A program made the position numbers and the translations under genes. Under the pieces are notes generated by a model. It made no database searches. It was not told the DNA's origin and saw only the letters and a list, made by a program, of their open reading frames with translations. Shown here piece after piece: positions 27,622 to 35,558 of a stretch of DNA of 64,000 nt (position 1 is its first letter; each line of letters opens with the position of its first letter). This stretch comes from Alphaproteobacteria bacterium (lineage in GTDB: Bacteria; Pseudomonadota; Alphaproteobacteria; UBA7985; JAUIBT01), in NCBI GenBank assembly GCA_030428255.1, contig JAUIBT010000001.1:1-64000 (forward strand), written 5' to 3'.

Positions 27622-27852
27622 ATGCCCATGAACGTCGAAGAGATCGAAACCTACATCAAAGAGGCGTTGCCCGATGCCGTGGTGGAAATCCAAGACCTGG
27701 CGGGCGACGGTGACCACTACGCAGCGACGGTGACCTCCAGCGCATTTACCGGCAAGTCTCGCGTGCAGCAGCACCAAATGGTCTATGCGGCCTTCAAAGG
27801 CCAGATGGGCAACGAGCTACACGCCCTTGCCCTAACCACCAAGACGCCCTGA
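27622..27852 (+). CDS. BolA/YrbA family protein
   Basis: 76 residues (MPMNVEEIETYIKEALPDA...). The BolA-like fold pattern is visible: an amphipathic N-helix, the G-D-G-D-H-Y-A-A-x-V segment, F-x-G-K-S-R-V-Q-Q-H-Q-M-V-Y and the L-H-A-L-A-L-x-T end. Members of this subgroup work with monothiol glutaredoxins in iron-sulfur handling; no grx gene is adjacent here. AAAGGA precedes the ATG; the longer open frame to 27466 is not family-like. The last codons lie inside the first of three short tandem repeats that continue past the stop. Confidence 0.82.
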   Translation: MPMNVEEIETYIKEALPDAVVEIQDLAGDGDHYAATVTSSAFTGKSRVQQHQMVYAAFKGQMGNELHALALTTKTP

Positions 27853-27885
27853 CAGCCAAGACGCCCTGGCCACCAAGACGCCCTG
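27839..27885. repeat. Three copies of CCAAGACGCCCTG at 17-bp spacing
   Basis: Copies begin at 27839, 27856 and 27873. The first copy contains the last codons of the BolA gene (KTP-stop); the other two follow the stop and run up to the convergent aminotransferase stop. They look like a local tandem duplication of the gene end. Confidence 0.8.
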
Positions 27886-27890
27886 CCCCC

Positions 27891-29081
27891 TCAGAGCGCG
27901 TCCGCCGCCTCGGCGATCAACTTGCCAATTAAACGGCAGTCTTCCAGGCTAAAGGTCAGCGGCAGGCGCATATCAAACAACAAAGCCAAGATGGCGTCGC
28001 TGTTCGGCAGCTCTTGCGCCTGCATATAGCGCCAAGAGCGATGGTTTGAGGTAAAGCCATGGGGCTCAGCATGGCCGAACCACTTGAGCTCAACACCGCG
28101 ATCAGCACAGAGCGCCACCAGCCGCTGGCAGCGCTGCGCATCGCCGGCCCGCAGGCTAAATTGGATCGACGAGCCGACGAAAAACTCCTGATTTGGCCGC
28201 AGCGGCAAGCGCAGGTTGGGCGCCTTTGCCACCTCATCCGCGACAGCCTTATAGCGCTCATTCCAGCGGGCGATATTACCCTCAAGAAGCGACAACTGCG
28301 GGCGCAAGATCGCGGCACGCAAGGCATCCAGGCGCGCCGAGCAGTTCGGCTGCTCATAGCGTGGATCGGCGAAGTGTTCCAGCGAAGGTCCGGCCCCGTG
28401 GCGCTCGAACAGCATATAGCTGCCGGACATGATGGTGGCCCGCGCCATAAAGTCGGGATCGCTTGAGGTCAAGAAGCCGCCCTCTCCCGAATTCATATGT
28501 TTATAGGTCTGGGTTGAAAAGCAGCCCGCCAGACCAAAATTGCCGGACAAGCCGCCGTCCCAACGCGCGCCCATGGTATGCGCGCAGTCCTCAATCAGCT
28601 CCAAGCCATACGCCGCGCAGATATCGACCAAACGCTGCATATCGCACAGATGCCCGCGCATGTGAGACACCAGCATGACCTTGGCCCCTGCCTTGGCGGC
28701 CTTGCACTCAAGATCGTCCAGATCCAAGCAGAGCTCTTGATCGATTTCGACCAACACCGGCTTACCGCCGACCGCGTGAATTGCGCCAGGAACTGGGGCC
28801 AGCGTAAAGGCGTTGGTCAACACAGGGTCACCTGGCTGTACGCCTGCCGCTCTCAGTGCGATTTGAATCGCTTGCCCGCCAGAGGTCAATGCCAGGCAAT
28901 AGGGAGCGCCCTGCCAAGCTGCGTATTCCGCCTCAAGCTCAGCCACCTCACCCATTTCGCCCGCCGCCAGATTATAGCGATGCAGGCGCCCTGTTTTCAG
29001 AACGCGGGTCGCCGCTGCTATGGCTTCATCTGGGATCGGCTCTTGTTGCGTAAAATTTCCTGTAAAGCGTGGCAGGGGCAT
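27891..29081 (-). CDS. DegT/DnrJ/EryC1/StrS-family PLP aminotransferase
   Basis: 396 residues, fold-type I. The conserved elements are LTSGGQAIQIALRA (phosphate site), NAFTLAPVPGAI, EDCAHTMGA (Asp that binds the pyridine) and STQTYKHMNSGEGG, where the Lys should bind PLP. The start at 29081 (MPLPRF) was chosen because the 28 codons upstream are not family-like. The family usually transaminates keto-sugars but also includes other substrates. It is divergent from carboxynorspermidine dehydrogenase, with 162 bases between starts, hinting at a shared pathway; there are no sugar-nucleotide genes nearby. The substrate is unknown. Confidence 0.75.
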   Translation of the reverse strand: MPLPRFTGNFTQQEPIPDEAIAAATRVLKTGRLHRYNLAAGEMGEVAELEAEYAAWQGAPYCLALTSGGQAIQIALRAAGVQPGDPVLTNAFTLAPVPGAIHAVGGKPVLVEIDQELCLDLDDLECKAAKAGAKVMLVSHMRGHLCDMQRLVDICAAYGLELIEDCAHTMGARWDGGLSGNFGLAGCFSTQTYKHMNSGEGGFLTSSDPDFMARATIMSGSYMLFERHGAGPSLEHFADPRYEQPNCSARLDALRAAILRPQLSLLEGNIARWNERYKAVADEVAKAPNLRLPLRPNQEFFVGSSIQFSLRAGDAQRCQRLVALCADRGVELKWFGHAEPHGFTSNHRSWRYMQAQELPNSDAILALLFDMRLPLTFSLEDCRLIGKLIAEAADAL

Positions 29082-29243
29082 CGTTTGCTCCAGTTCGGCG
29101 TGATGTGGTTGCTTCAACCCAAGTCTCGATATTCTGGGCAGTCTTTGCTGTCTCAGCAACGCCAAAAATTGCTGCCTTGGGGGCTGGCCAGCGGCGGATC
29201 GGGCTGGTATTCACTGCGCTCCAACGACAAGGAGCCCGCAAGT

Positions 29244-30563
29244 ATGACTTCTGCCGTTTCTGGCCCTGTATCCTCACAAGCCCCCGGCATCATCGTTTTA
29301 GGCGCTGGCGGCGTCGGCAACGTTGCAGCACATAAAGCAGCAATGAACAACGCTCGACTTGGCAAGCTTACGATTGCATCGCGCAGCACAGGCAAGGCGG
29401 AGGCGATCCGAGCTGATATTCTGGCACGTGGCAATCTGCAAGACCCAAGGCAAGCGATTGAAGTGCGCCAGGTCGATGCCATGCAGACCGGCGATGTGAT
29501 CAAGCTAATTCGGGACAGCGGCGCGAGGATTCTTGTAAATGTCGCCTCAAACCACACCAATCTTGCAGTGCTTGAGGCCTGCTTGGCAACCGGTTGCGCC
29601 TATCTGGATACCTCGGTCTATGAAAAGCCTGGCGAGGAATTTGCAGCCGCGCCTTGGTATGCCAACTATGAGTGGAAAATGGCGGACGCCTTTGCCCAGC
29701 GCGGCGTTACGGCCCTGCTGTCCATCGGCTTTGATCCGGGCGTGACCAACGCTTTTGCCGCCAAGGCCCAGAAGTCCTACTTCGACGAGATCGACAGCAT
29801 AGATATCTTGGATGTCAACGCGGGCGACCATGGCCGCTATTTCGCGACCAATTTTAACCCCGTCATCAACTTGCGTGAGATCATGGAGGATGTCATCTAT
29901 TGGGACGAAGGAGCGTTTCGCACGATCCCGCCGCACTCGCGCTCGCTGACCTACGATTTCCCCAAGCTGGGTCAGTACAAGCTGTTCTCGGTCGGCCATG
30001 ACGAGATGCACTCGCTGTATAAGAATATTCCCGCCAAGCGGATCGAGTTCTGGATGGGCTTTGGCGAGCGCTATTTGCAGGTCTTCGAGACGCTCTATAA
30101 CCTCGGAATGCTGTCCTCGCAGCCCGTAGACGTTGGCGGGCAGCAGGTGGTTCCTTTAGAATTGCTCGCAGCCCTGCTGCCCGACCCGGCAAGCTTGGCC
30201 CAAGGCTACAGCGGTGAATGTTGCATCGGCAATTTGATTCGCGGGACCAAGGCCGGCAAGCCACGCCAGGTCTTCTTGCACTCCTTCTGTGATCATGCCG
30301 CCTGCTATCAAGAGGTGGGCAGCCAAGCCATCTCCTACACCACTGGCGTTCCGGCGGTCGCCGCTGCGCTGTGCATCGCCGAGGGATGCTGGGACGCCGG
30401 GCGCATGGTTAATGTCGAAGAGTTGGACCCCGATCCCTTCCTAGTCGAGCTATCGCGCCAAGGGATAGACTGGCACCTGCAAGACTTCGGCGACGCGATC
30501 AGCCCCCACAAACCTATCGACCAGCAAACCATTTATAAGCTGCCTGCCTTTGCGCGCAACTAG
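29244..30563 (+). CDS. Carboxynorspermidine/carboxyspermidine dehydrogenase (saccharopine dehydrogenase fold)
   Basis: 439 residues. The enzyme joins aspartate semialdehyde with diaminopropane or putrescine, giving carboxynorspermidine or carboxyspermidine. The Rossmann motif is VLGAGGVGNVAAHKAA near residue 20. Family-diagnostic blocks are GFDPGVTNAF, DVNAGDHGRYFATNFNPVIN, WMGFGERYL, CDHAACYQEVGSQAISYTTG and NVEELDPDPF, which match carboxynorspermidine synthases rather than lysine-pathway saccharopine dehydrogenases. AAGGAG sits nine bases before the ATG; the open frame back to 28578 is antisense to the aminotransferase. The partner decarboxylase (nspC) is not in the window. Confidence 0.85.
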   Translation: MTSAVSGPVSSQAPGIIVLGAGGVGNVAAHKAAMNNARLGKLTIASRSTGKAEAIRADILARGNLQDPRQAIEVRQVDAMQTGDVIKLIRDSGARILVNVASNHTNLAVLEACLATGCAYLDTSVYEKPGEEFAAAPWYANYEWKMADAFAQRGVTALLSIGFDPGVTNAFAAKAQKSYFDEIDSIDILDVNAGDHGRYFATNFNPVINLREIMEDVIYWDEGAFRTIPPHSRSLTYDFPKLGQYKLFSVGHDEMHSLYKNIPAKRIEFWMGFGERYLQVFETLYNLGMLSSQPVDVGGQQVVPLELLAALLPDPASLAQGYSGECCIGNLIRGTKAGKPRQVFLHSFCDHAACYQEVGSQAISYTTGVPAVAAALCIAEGCWDAGRMVNVEELDPDPFLVELSRQGIDWHLQDFGDAISPHKPIDQQTIYKLPAFARN

Positions 30564-30779
30564 AGCCGGGTATATGCATGTTGTATGCGTCCTGCAGCGG
30601 TGAAATCTTCGGACCTGGGCAAATATTGAGCGCTTCCGGGCCACACATGTCGCCTGCGGGGCAGTGCGGGGCGGCCAGCGGCCTAGGCTAGATGATCTGG
30701 TTGCCTTGTCGTCTGGCGTCACCGCTACGGCAGCGCTTGACAGCCTGCCCCCTGTTTTATGCTCGCAAGGCACCTACCT

Positions 30780-31973
30780 ATGGCTGTCATAGTCCGCTCT
30801 CCGCTCAACCTATCTGGCCTTAGAGACAATCGACGCGTGTCGCTAGCGGCCTTGTTTGGCTTGGAATCGCTGTCGCGCGCCATCCTTTTGACGATTGTCC
30901 CCATTCAAGGAATGGCGGTCTTTGGCACGGCCAAAACCCTTTCCGATATGCTGTTCGTCGCCTCCTTGTTCGGACTGATCTCGACGCTGAACCTGGCCGC
31001 ACTTATCCAGCTTATCGCGCGACGCTACGTCTATACTCTAGGCATCAGTATGATTGCCGCAGCATCGCTGCTGCTGATGATTGAAGCGCCGAAGGCCTAT
31101 GTCATCGCCGTTGCATTGCGCGCCAGCGGTACGGGCATGATTACAGCGATTGTCTCGCTCTATGTCATGGACCTTATCTCCAAGCAGGACTACACGCGCT
31201 ACGAACCCAACCGATTGTTGTTTTCTTCTGCCTCCTGGATTGCGGGCCCGACGCTGGGGATCTGGCTTGGGAGCAACGTAGGCGAATGGGCCCCTTATCT
31301 CGTGAGCGTCGCCAGCTCCATGGCAGCGCTGGGGTATTTTTGGTGGCTGAGGCTTGGGCCCGGCAAGGTCATCCAGGCCGCCAAGCGCAACCCCGAACAC
31401 CCCCTGCTTGCGGTGGTACACTTCTTCCAGCGTCGCCACCTGCGCATGTCCTATATTATCGTTTGGGTGCGCGCGAGTTTCTGGGTCTCCTTGTTCATTT
31501 ACTCACCGCTTTACATCACCCAGGCAGGCCTAAATCCCATCTACGCGGGTTTGTTTCTATCGGGCGTCAACAGTATCATTTTTCTGGCCCCTGTTATCGG
31601 AATCGGCGCCCGTATGATCGGTGTCCGCAAGACGCTGGTCATAGGATTTGCCATGTTGACTATCTCCCTGTCCGCCTTGGGACTGGTCGGCAGCCCCAAA
31701 CCAATTGGCCTGGTCTTTTGGGTGATGGCCGCCATTTTCGCCTTTTGCCTCGACGTGGTGGCCAACGTGCCCTTTATGCGCCTGGTTAAGGAAAGCGAAC
31801 GCGCCGATATGACCATGGTCTTCACCACGTGGCGGGACCTTGCCGAAGTCACAGCCCCAGGTCTTGCGGGCTTCGTATTGGCAGTCGCGCCGATCCAAGG
31901 CTTGTTCTTTGCTCTGTCGGGAATGATGGCAGGCGCCACTTATCTCGCAACGTGGTTGCCCCGGCGCTTGTAA
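30780..31973 (+). CDS. Major facilitator superfamily transporter
   Basis: About 397 residues and roughly 11-12 hydrophobic segments. The sequence is divergent from the main drug-efflux motifs: motif A is poorly kept, while AGPTLGIWLG resembles motif C. Loops are short and basic. The start is uncertain: the ATG at 30780 has AAGG upstream, the ATG at 30759 lacks a site. It is followed 60 bases later by a TauE/SafE exporter in the same direction. The substrate cannot be assigned. Confidence 0.7.
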   Translation: MAVIVRSPLNLSGLRDNRRVSLAALFGLESLSRAILLTIVPIQGMAVFGTAKTLSDMLFVASLFGLISTLNLAALIQLIARRYVYTLGISMIAAASLLLMIEAPKAYVIAVALRASGTGMITAIVSLYVMDLISKQDYTRYEPNRLLFSSASWIAGPTLGIWLGSNVGEWAPYLVSVASSMAALGYFWWLRLGPGKVIQAAKRNPEHPLLAVVHFFQRRHLRMSYIIVWVRASFWVSLFIYSPLYITQAGLNPIYAGLFLSGVNSIIFLAPVIGIGARMIGVRKTLVIGFAMLTISLSALGLVGSPKPIGLVFWVMAAIFAFCLDVVANVPFMRLVKESERADMTMVFTTWRDLAEVTAPGLAGFVLAVAPIQGLFFALSGMMAGATYLATWLPRRL

Positions 31974-32033
31974 GCAGCCACAGGACCAGGCACAAGCATA
32001 GCCGACAAACGTGCTGCGCAAAGGAATGAAGGC

Positions 32034-32861
32034 ATGGATACGGCTGCTTTGGTAAATTTGGGGTTGGCACTCGCCTTTGGCGGTTGCTTCGGCGGGCTCA
32101 TGGCGGGCCTCTTGGGGGTCGGAGGCGGCATTGTCTTTGTGCCGATCTTATTCGCCATCCTCAATTACATGGGCTATGACCTTGCGATCACCATGCATTT
32201 GTCGGTCGCTTCTTCCCTATGCATCATCATTTTGACCTCGATATCTTCGGTCCGCGCGCACCATCGCAAAGGCGCGGTTGATCTGGCAATCGTGCGCGCC
32301 TGGGCTCCCTGGGTCATCGCTGGAGCCGTGATCGGCGGCTTGCTGGCGCGCGTGCTAGACGCATCGGTCCTGACAGGCGTTTTTGGAGTTGTAGCGCTAC
32401 TGGCTGCGGCCAATCTCATGCTGCCAAAGACTTATGACCTCAAGCGACCCGCGCCGACCACGGGAATTTTGGGCGCAATTATCCCGACCAGCATCTCCTT
32501 CGTATCGACCCTGATGGGCATCGGTGGCGGGTCGATTTCCGTTCCGACCTTGACGGCGTTTGGCGTGCCGGTCCACCGTGCAGTAGGCACCTCGGCTGCG
32601 ATTGGCTTTTTCATCGCCTTGCCAGGCGCTTTGGCCTTCATGATCTCGGGCCTTGGACTTGAGGGACGGCCACCCATTTCCCTCGGCTATGTTAATTTTG
32701 TCGCCGTCGTTCTGGTGGCTCCGCTGTCGGTGCTGTTCGCTCCGCTGGGCGCGCGCCTAGCCCATGCCCTCGATCCGCTGTGGCTCAAGCGCGCCTTCGG
32801 CGTGTTCTTGGCCTTCAACGGCGTGCGCATGCTCTGGACCACGTTTTCAGCGGTCTTGTAG
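32034..32861 (+). CDS. TauE/SafE family sulfite/organosulfur exporter-like membrane protein
   Basis: 275 residues, about eight hydrophobic segments, with the two internal repeat signatures of the family: GLLGVGGGIVFVPIL near residue 30 and GIGGGSISVPTLTAFGVP in the second half, followed by AVGTSAAIGFFIALPGA. Members export sulfite, sulfoacetate or related anions, but specificity cannot be read from sequence. It lies downstream of the MFS gene and converges with the inositol operon. Confidence 0.85.
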   Translation: MDTAALVNLGLALAFGGCFGGLMAGLLGVGGGIVFVPILFAILNYMGYDLAITMHLSVASSLCIIILTSISSVRAHHRKGAVDLAIVRAWAPWVIAGAVIGGLLARVLDASVLTGVFGVVALLAAANLMLPKTYDLKRPAPTTGILGAIIPTSISFVSTLMGIGGGSISVPTLTAFGVPVHRAVGTSAAIGFFIALPGALAFMISGLGLEGRPPISLGYVNFVAVVLVAPLSVLFAPLGARLAHALDPLWLKRAFGVFLAFNGVRMLWTTFSAVL

Positions 32862-32908
32862 GGCGAACTCCAGCGCAGGGAGCCTTGCAACTGCCTAGTT
32901 TAGGGCTG

Positions 32909-33733
32909 TCAGCGCATGCCGCGCAGGACACGCCGCGCGGCCTCCTCCACCGGCTCCAGCGTCTCTTTTAAGATCGTCACCCTATCGAAGCGGTCGGGAT
33001 CGGCATTGACCGCCGTGCGCAGAGCCGAACCAAAGGCCATGCGCAGCTCGGTGCCGATGTTGAATTTACAGATGGCGGTCGAACGCGCCAGCTTGCGGCG
33101 CTGTTCCACCGGTACGCCTGACCCGCCATGGATCACCAAGGGCAGCTGCGTTAGCGCCTGGATGGCAGCGATGCGCGCCTCGTCTAGGCCGCCTTCTTTG
33201 TCTTGCTGCAGATGGACGTTGCCCACCGATATGGCCATGGCATCGACCCCGCTTTCGCGCGCAAACACCGCCGCCTCTTGCGGATCGGTGCCGTTCGAGC
33301 CTTCACCGCCCGAATAGCCGACAAAACCAATTTCGCCCTCGCAGGAGATCCCAGCCGCGTGCGCCATTTGGGCAATCGCAGCGGTCTCGTCGATATTCTG
33401 GCGCAGCTCCTTGCGCGAACCATCGTACATCAGCGAGGTAAAGCCGCTGTCGAGCGCGATCTTACACTCCTCGAAGGTGTAGCCATGATCCAGGTGCGCC
33501 ACCACCGGCACCGAGGCTTGTTCAGCCAAATGGCGGAACATCTTGCCCAAAATCGGCAAGGGTGTGTGCGCGCGACAGCTTGGCCCGGCCTGCAATATTA
33601 CTGGCTGACCCTCAGCCTCGGCGGCGGCTACATAGGCGCGCATGTCCTCCCAGCCCAGCGTCACCAGCCCAGCCACTGCATAGCCGCCCGCCAAGGCTGG
33701 CTGCAAAACTTCTGAAAGCGTCGCCAGCGTCAT
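32909..33733 (-). CDS. Class II aldolase, probably 6-phospho-5-dehydro-2-deoxy-D-gluconate aldolase (IolJ-like)
   Basis: A 274-residue zinc aldolase of the FBA/Gat family. Zinc and catalytic residues are visible in VAHLDHGYTFEE, TSLMYDGS, CEGEIGFVG, AISVGNVH and VIHGGSGVP, with KFNIGTEL near the C-terminus. It is the last gene of the iolD-iolC-iolB operon and overlaps iolB by four bases. That position points to cleavage of 2-deoxy-5-keto-gluconate-6-phosphate into DHAP and malonate semialdehyde; a fructose- or tagatose-bisphosphate aldolase is the alternative on sequence alone. Confidence 0.75.
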   Translation of the reverse strand: MTLATLSEVLQPALAGGYAVAGLVTLGWEDMRAYVAAAEAEGQPVILQAGPSCRAHTPLPILGKMFRHLAEQASVPVVAHLDHGYTFEECKIALDSGFTSLMYDGSRKELRQNIDETAAIAQMAHAAGISCEGEIGFVGYSGGEGSNGTDPQEAAVFARESGVDAMAISVGNVHLQQDKEGGLDEARIAAIQALTQLPLVIHGGSGVPVEQRRKLARSTAICKFNIGTELRMAFGSALRTAVNADPDRFDRVTILKETLEPVEEAARRVLRGMR

Positions 33734-34566
33734 TTGAACTTAGCGATCATGTCTTTGATGCCCGGGATCGTTTCGATCTGATAGGCATGGGTGGGCTGGA
33801 AGTACTGCACCAAAGAGCGCTGGGTCAGGCCGCCCAAAATGGTGAAGTAATACATCTCGTAGCCCGGCAACACGCAGCAGGGATGGTATCCGTTGTCGAT
33901 GCAAATCGTTGAGCCATCGACGATGTGATAGGCATCGCCCGGCTCGTTGTCTTCGCGCTGAAGCATTTGCAGCCCTGAGCCCCAGTTGGGCTTGAAGCGG
34001 AAGTTATAGGTCTCGTCGTGGCGGGTTTCATCTGGCAGGCGGTTGGTATCGTGCTTGTGACTGGGGAAACCGGACCAGCCGCCAGCGCCTACTGTAAACA
34101 GCTCGCTGACCAGTAAGCGCCCCACCTTGTCGTGCTGCTTTTGGCCCAAGATGTGCTTGATCTTTCGATGGGTCTTGGTGTCATCACTGCCGTACTGGAC
34201 CAAATCGTGCTCGCGGACATCAAACGGCTCCAGCACCTTGTCGTACTTGGCGCCAGCAATAAAAGTCTCGGTCTCATCCGACACACAGACCAGAGTCACC
34301 TTGGCGCCCACTGGCACATACACGCCCTGGGGCTCGCCGTCCCACACGTCTTCGCCGCGGTTGCCCAGCCGCTCAAAGCTGACGCCTTCAACCACCACAT
34401 CCACCGTGCCCGTGGCAGGTACGATACAGGTCTCGTAGCCAGGCACCTGATACTCGAAGGCTTGGCCCTTCTTCAGCTTGACGATGTTGAAGTAGTTCAA
34501 AGGAACCGTGGCGTCATCAACGTCCACAATCGGCTTGTTCTGATTATCAAACGGAGCGATGTGCAT
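33730..34566 (-). CDS. iolB: 5-deoxy-glucuronate isomerase
   Basis: A 278-residue cupin-type isomerase of inositol catabolism. The start at 34566 (MHIAPFDNQN) has AAGGA upstream; the track continues open to 34686 without family resemblance. Characteristic parts are VGAGGWSGFPSHKHDTN, ETYNFRFKP and the C-terminal GYHPCCVLPGYEMYYF, whose His residues should bind the metal. It lies between iolC and the aldolase, 11 bases after iolC. Confidence 0.92.
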   Translation of the reverse strand: MHIAPFDNQNKPIVDVDDATVPLNYFNIVKLKKGQAFEYQVPGYETCIVPATGTVDVVVEGVSFERLGNRGEDVWDGEPQGVYVPVGAKVTLVCVSDETETFIAGAKYDKVLEPFDVREHDLVQYGSDDTKTHRKIKHILGQKQHDKVGRLLVSELFTVGAGGWSGFPSHKHDTNRLPDETRHDETYNFRFKPNWGSGLQMLQREDNEPGDAYHIVDGSTICIDNGYHPCCVLPGYEMYYFTILGGLTQRSLVQYFQPTHAYQIETIPGIKDMIAKFK

Positions 34567-34577
34567 AGCAGGAATCC

Positions 34578-35558
34578 TTAGGTGATGGTGCTGGGGCCGG
34601 GGTGATTGGCTAAGAAAGCATCCAGCTCGGGGCCATAGGCCATAGCGGGCGCGCACCCTGGCTTTGATACAGTGATGGACGCGCAAGCCGAGCCGCGCAG
34701 CACGGCCTGGTGCATGTCCCGGCCATCGGCCAAAGAGGCCATGAACCCGGCCATAAAGCTGTCGCCTGCCCCTGTAGGTTTCAGCGCCTCGACCCGATAG
34801 ATACCGGTGCGCAGCTCTTGGCCATCGGCAAAGGTCACAGCGCCCTCGGGTCCCATTTTATAGACTACGATGCTTGCGCTGGACTTGGCCAACTCGCGGG
34901 CCTTATCCAGGCCCTTGTCGATTGAACCCGCCATAAAGCCGAACTCTTCGTCGTTGCCAACGATAACATCCGACAGACTGCCCGCGCGCGACAGAACCTC
35001 TTCTGCGACCTGCGGGGACGGCCAACTGTAGGGACGGTAGTCCACGTCGAAGATGATCGGCAAGCCCGCCGCGCGAGCCAGCTCAAATGCTCGGAAGGTG
35101 GCTGAGCGTGAGGGCTCGGCGGCAAAGACCGTGCCCGCAGTGATCAGCGCGCCAAACTGGCTGTAGTCGATTGCCTCCACGTCATCTATGGTCATCTGAA
35201 AGTCAGCGGCTGCATTGCGATAGATCACGCTTTGGTGGTCCTGCACACGGGTCTCATAGACCGCCAGCGAGGTGCGCTCTTCGCCGTTAATCTTCTTAAC
35301 GTAGCGGCGGTCGATGCCGTAGTGATCGAGCTGGTTGAGGCAGTACCAGCCAATGGCATCGTCCGACACGCTGGTGACCAGCGCAGCCTGGCAGCCAAGC
35401 TTGACCAAACCCGCTGCGATATTGGCGCTGGAGCCGCCCATCGCCACCATCATCGAGGTGGCGTCAGCGGTCGCGGTGCCCGGTGGTTCGGGGGTCAGGT
35501 CCATGCCAACGCGGCCAATGACCAGGAACTTCTTTGTGGCGATACCTTGCAGAACCAT
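34578..35558 (-). CDS. iolC: 5-dehydro-2-deoxygluconokinase
   Basis: A 326-residue PfkB/ribokinase-family kinase that phosphorylates 2-deoxy-5-keto-D-gluconate. It shows VIGRVGMDL at the N-terminus, the GGSSANIAAGLVKLG substrate motif, and KPTGAGDSFMAGFMA with the catalytic Asp of GAGD. The ATG at 35558 overlaps the iolD stop (TGATG); a GTG one codon earlier is also possible. B. subtilis IolC is 325 residues. Confidence 0.92.
   Translation of the reverse strand: MVLQGIATKKFLVIGRVGMDLTPEPPGTATADATSMMVAMGGSSANIAAGLVKLGCQAALVTSVSDDAIGWYCLNQLDHYGIDRRYVKKINGEERTSLAVYETRVQDHQSVIYRNAAADFQMTIDDVEAIDYSQFGALITAGTVFAAEPSRSATFRAFELARAAGLPIIFDVDYRPYSWPSPQVAEEVLSRAGSLSDVIVGNDEEFGFMAGSIDKGLDKARELAKSSASIVVYKMGPEGAVTFADGQELRTGIYRVEALKPTGAGDSFMAGFMASLADGRDMHQAVLRGSACASITVSKPGCAPAMAYGPELDAFLANHPGPSTIT

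Noticed and set aside
28578-29243. N-terminal extension of the carboxynorspermidine dehydrogenase frame
   Set aside because: It overlaps the aminotransferase on the other strand, shows no family similarity, and a good ribosome site precedes the ATG at 29244.
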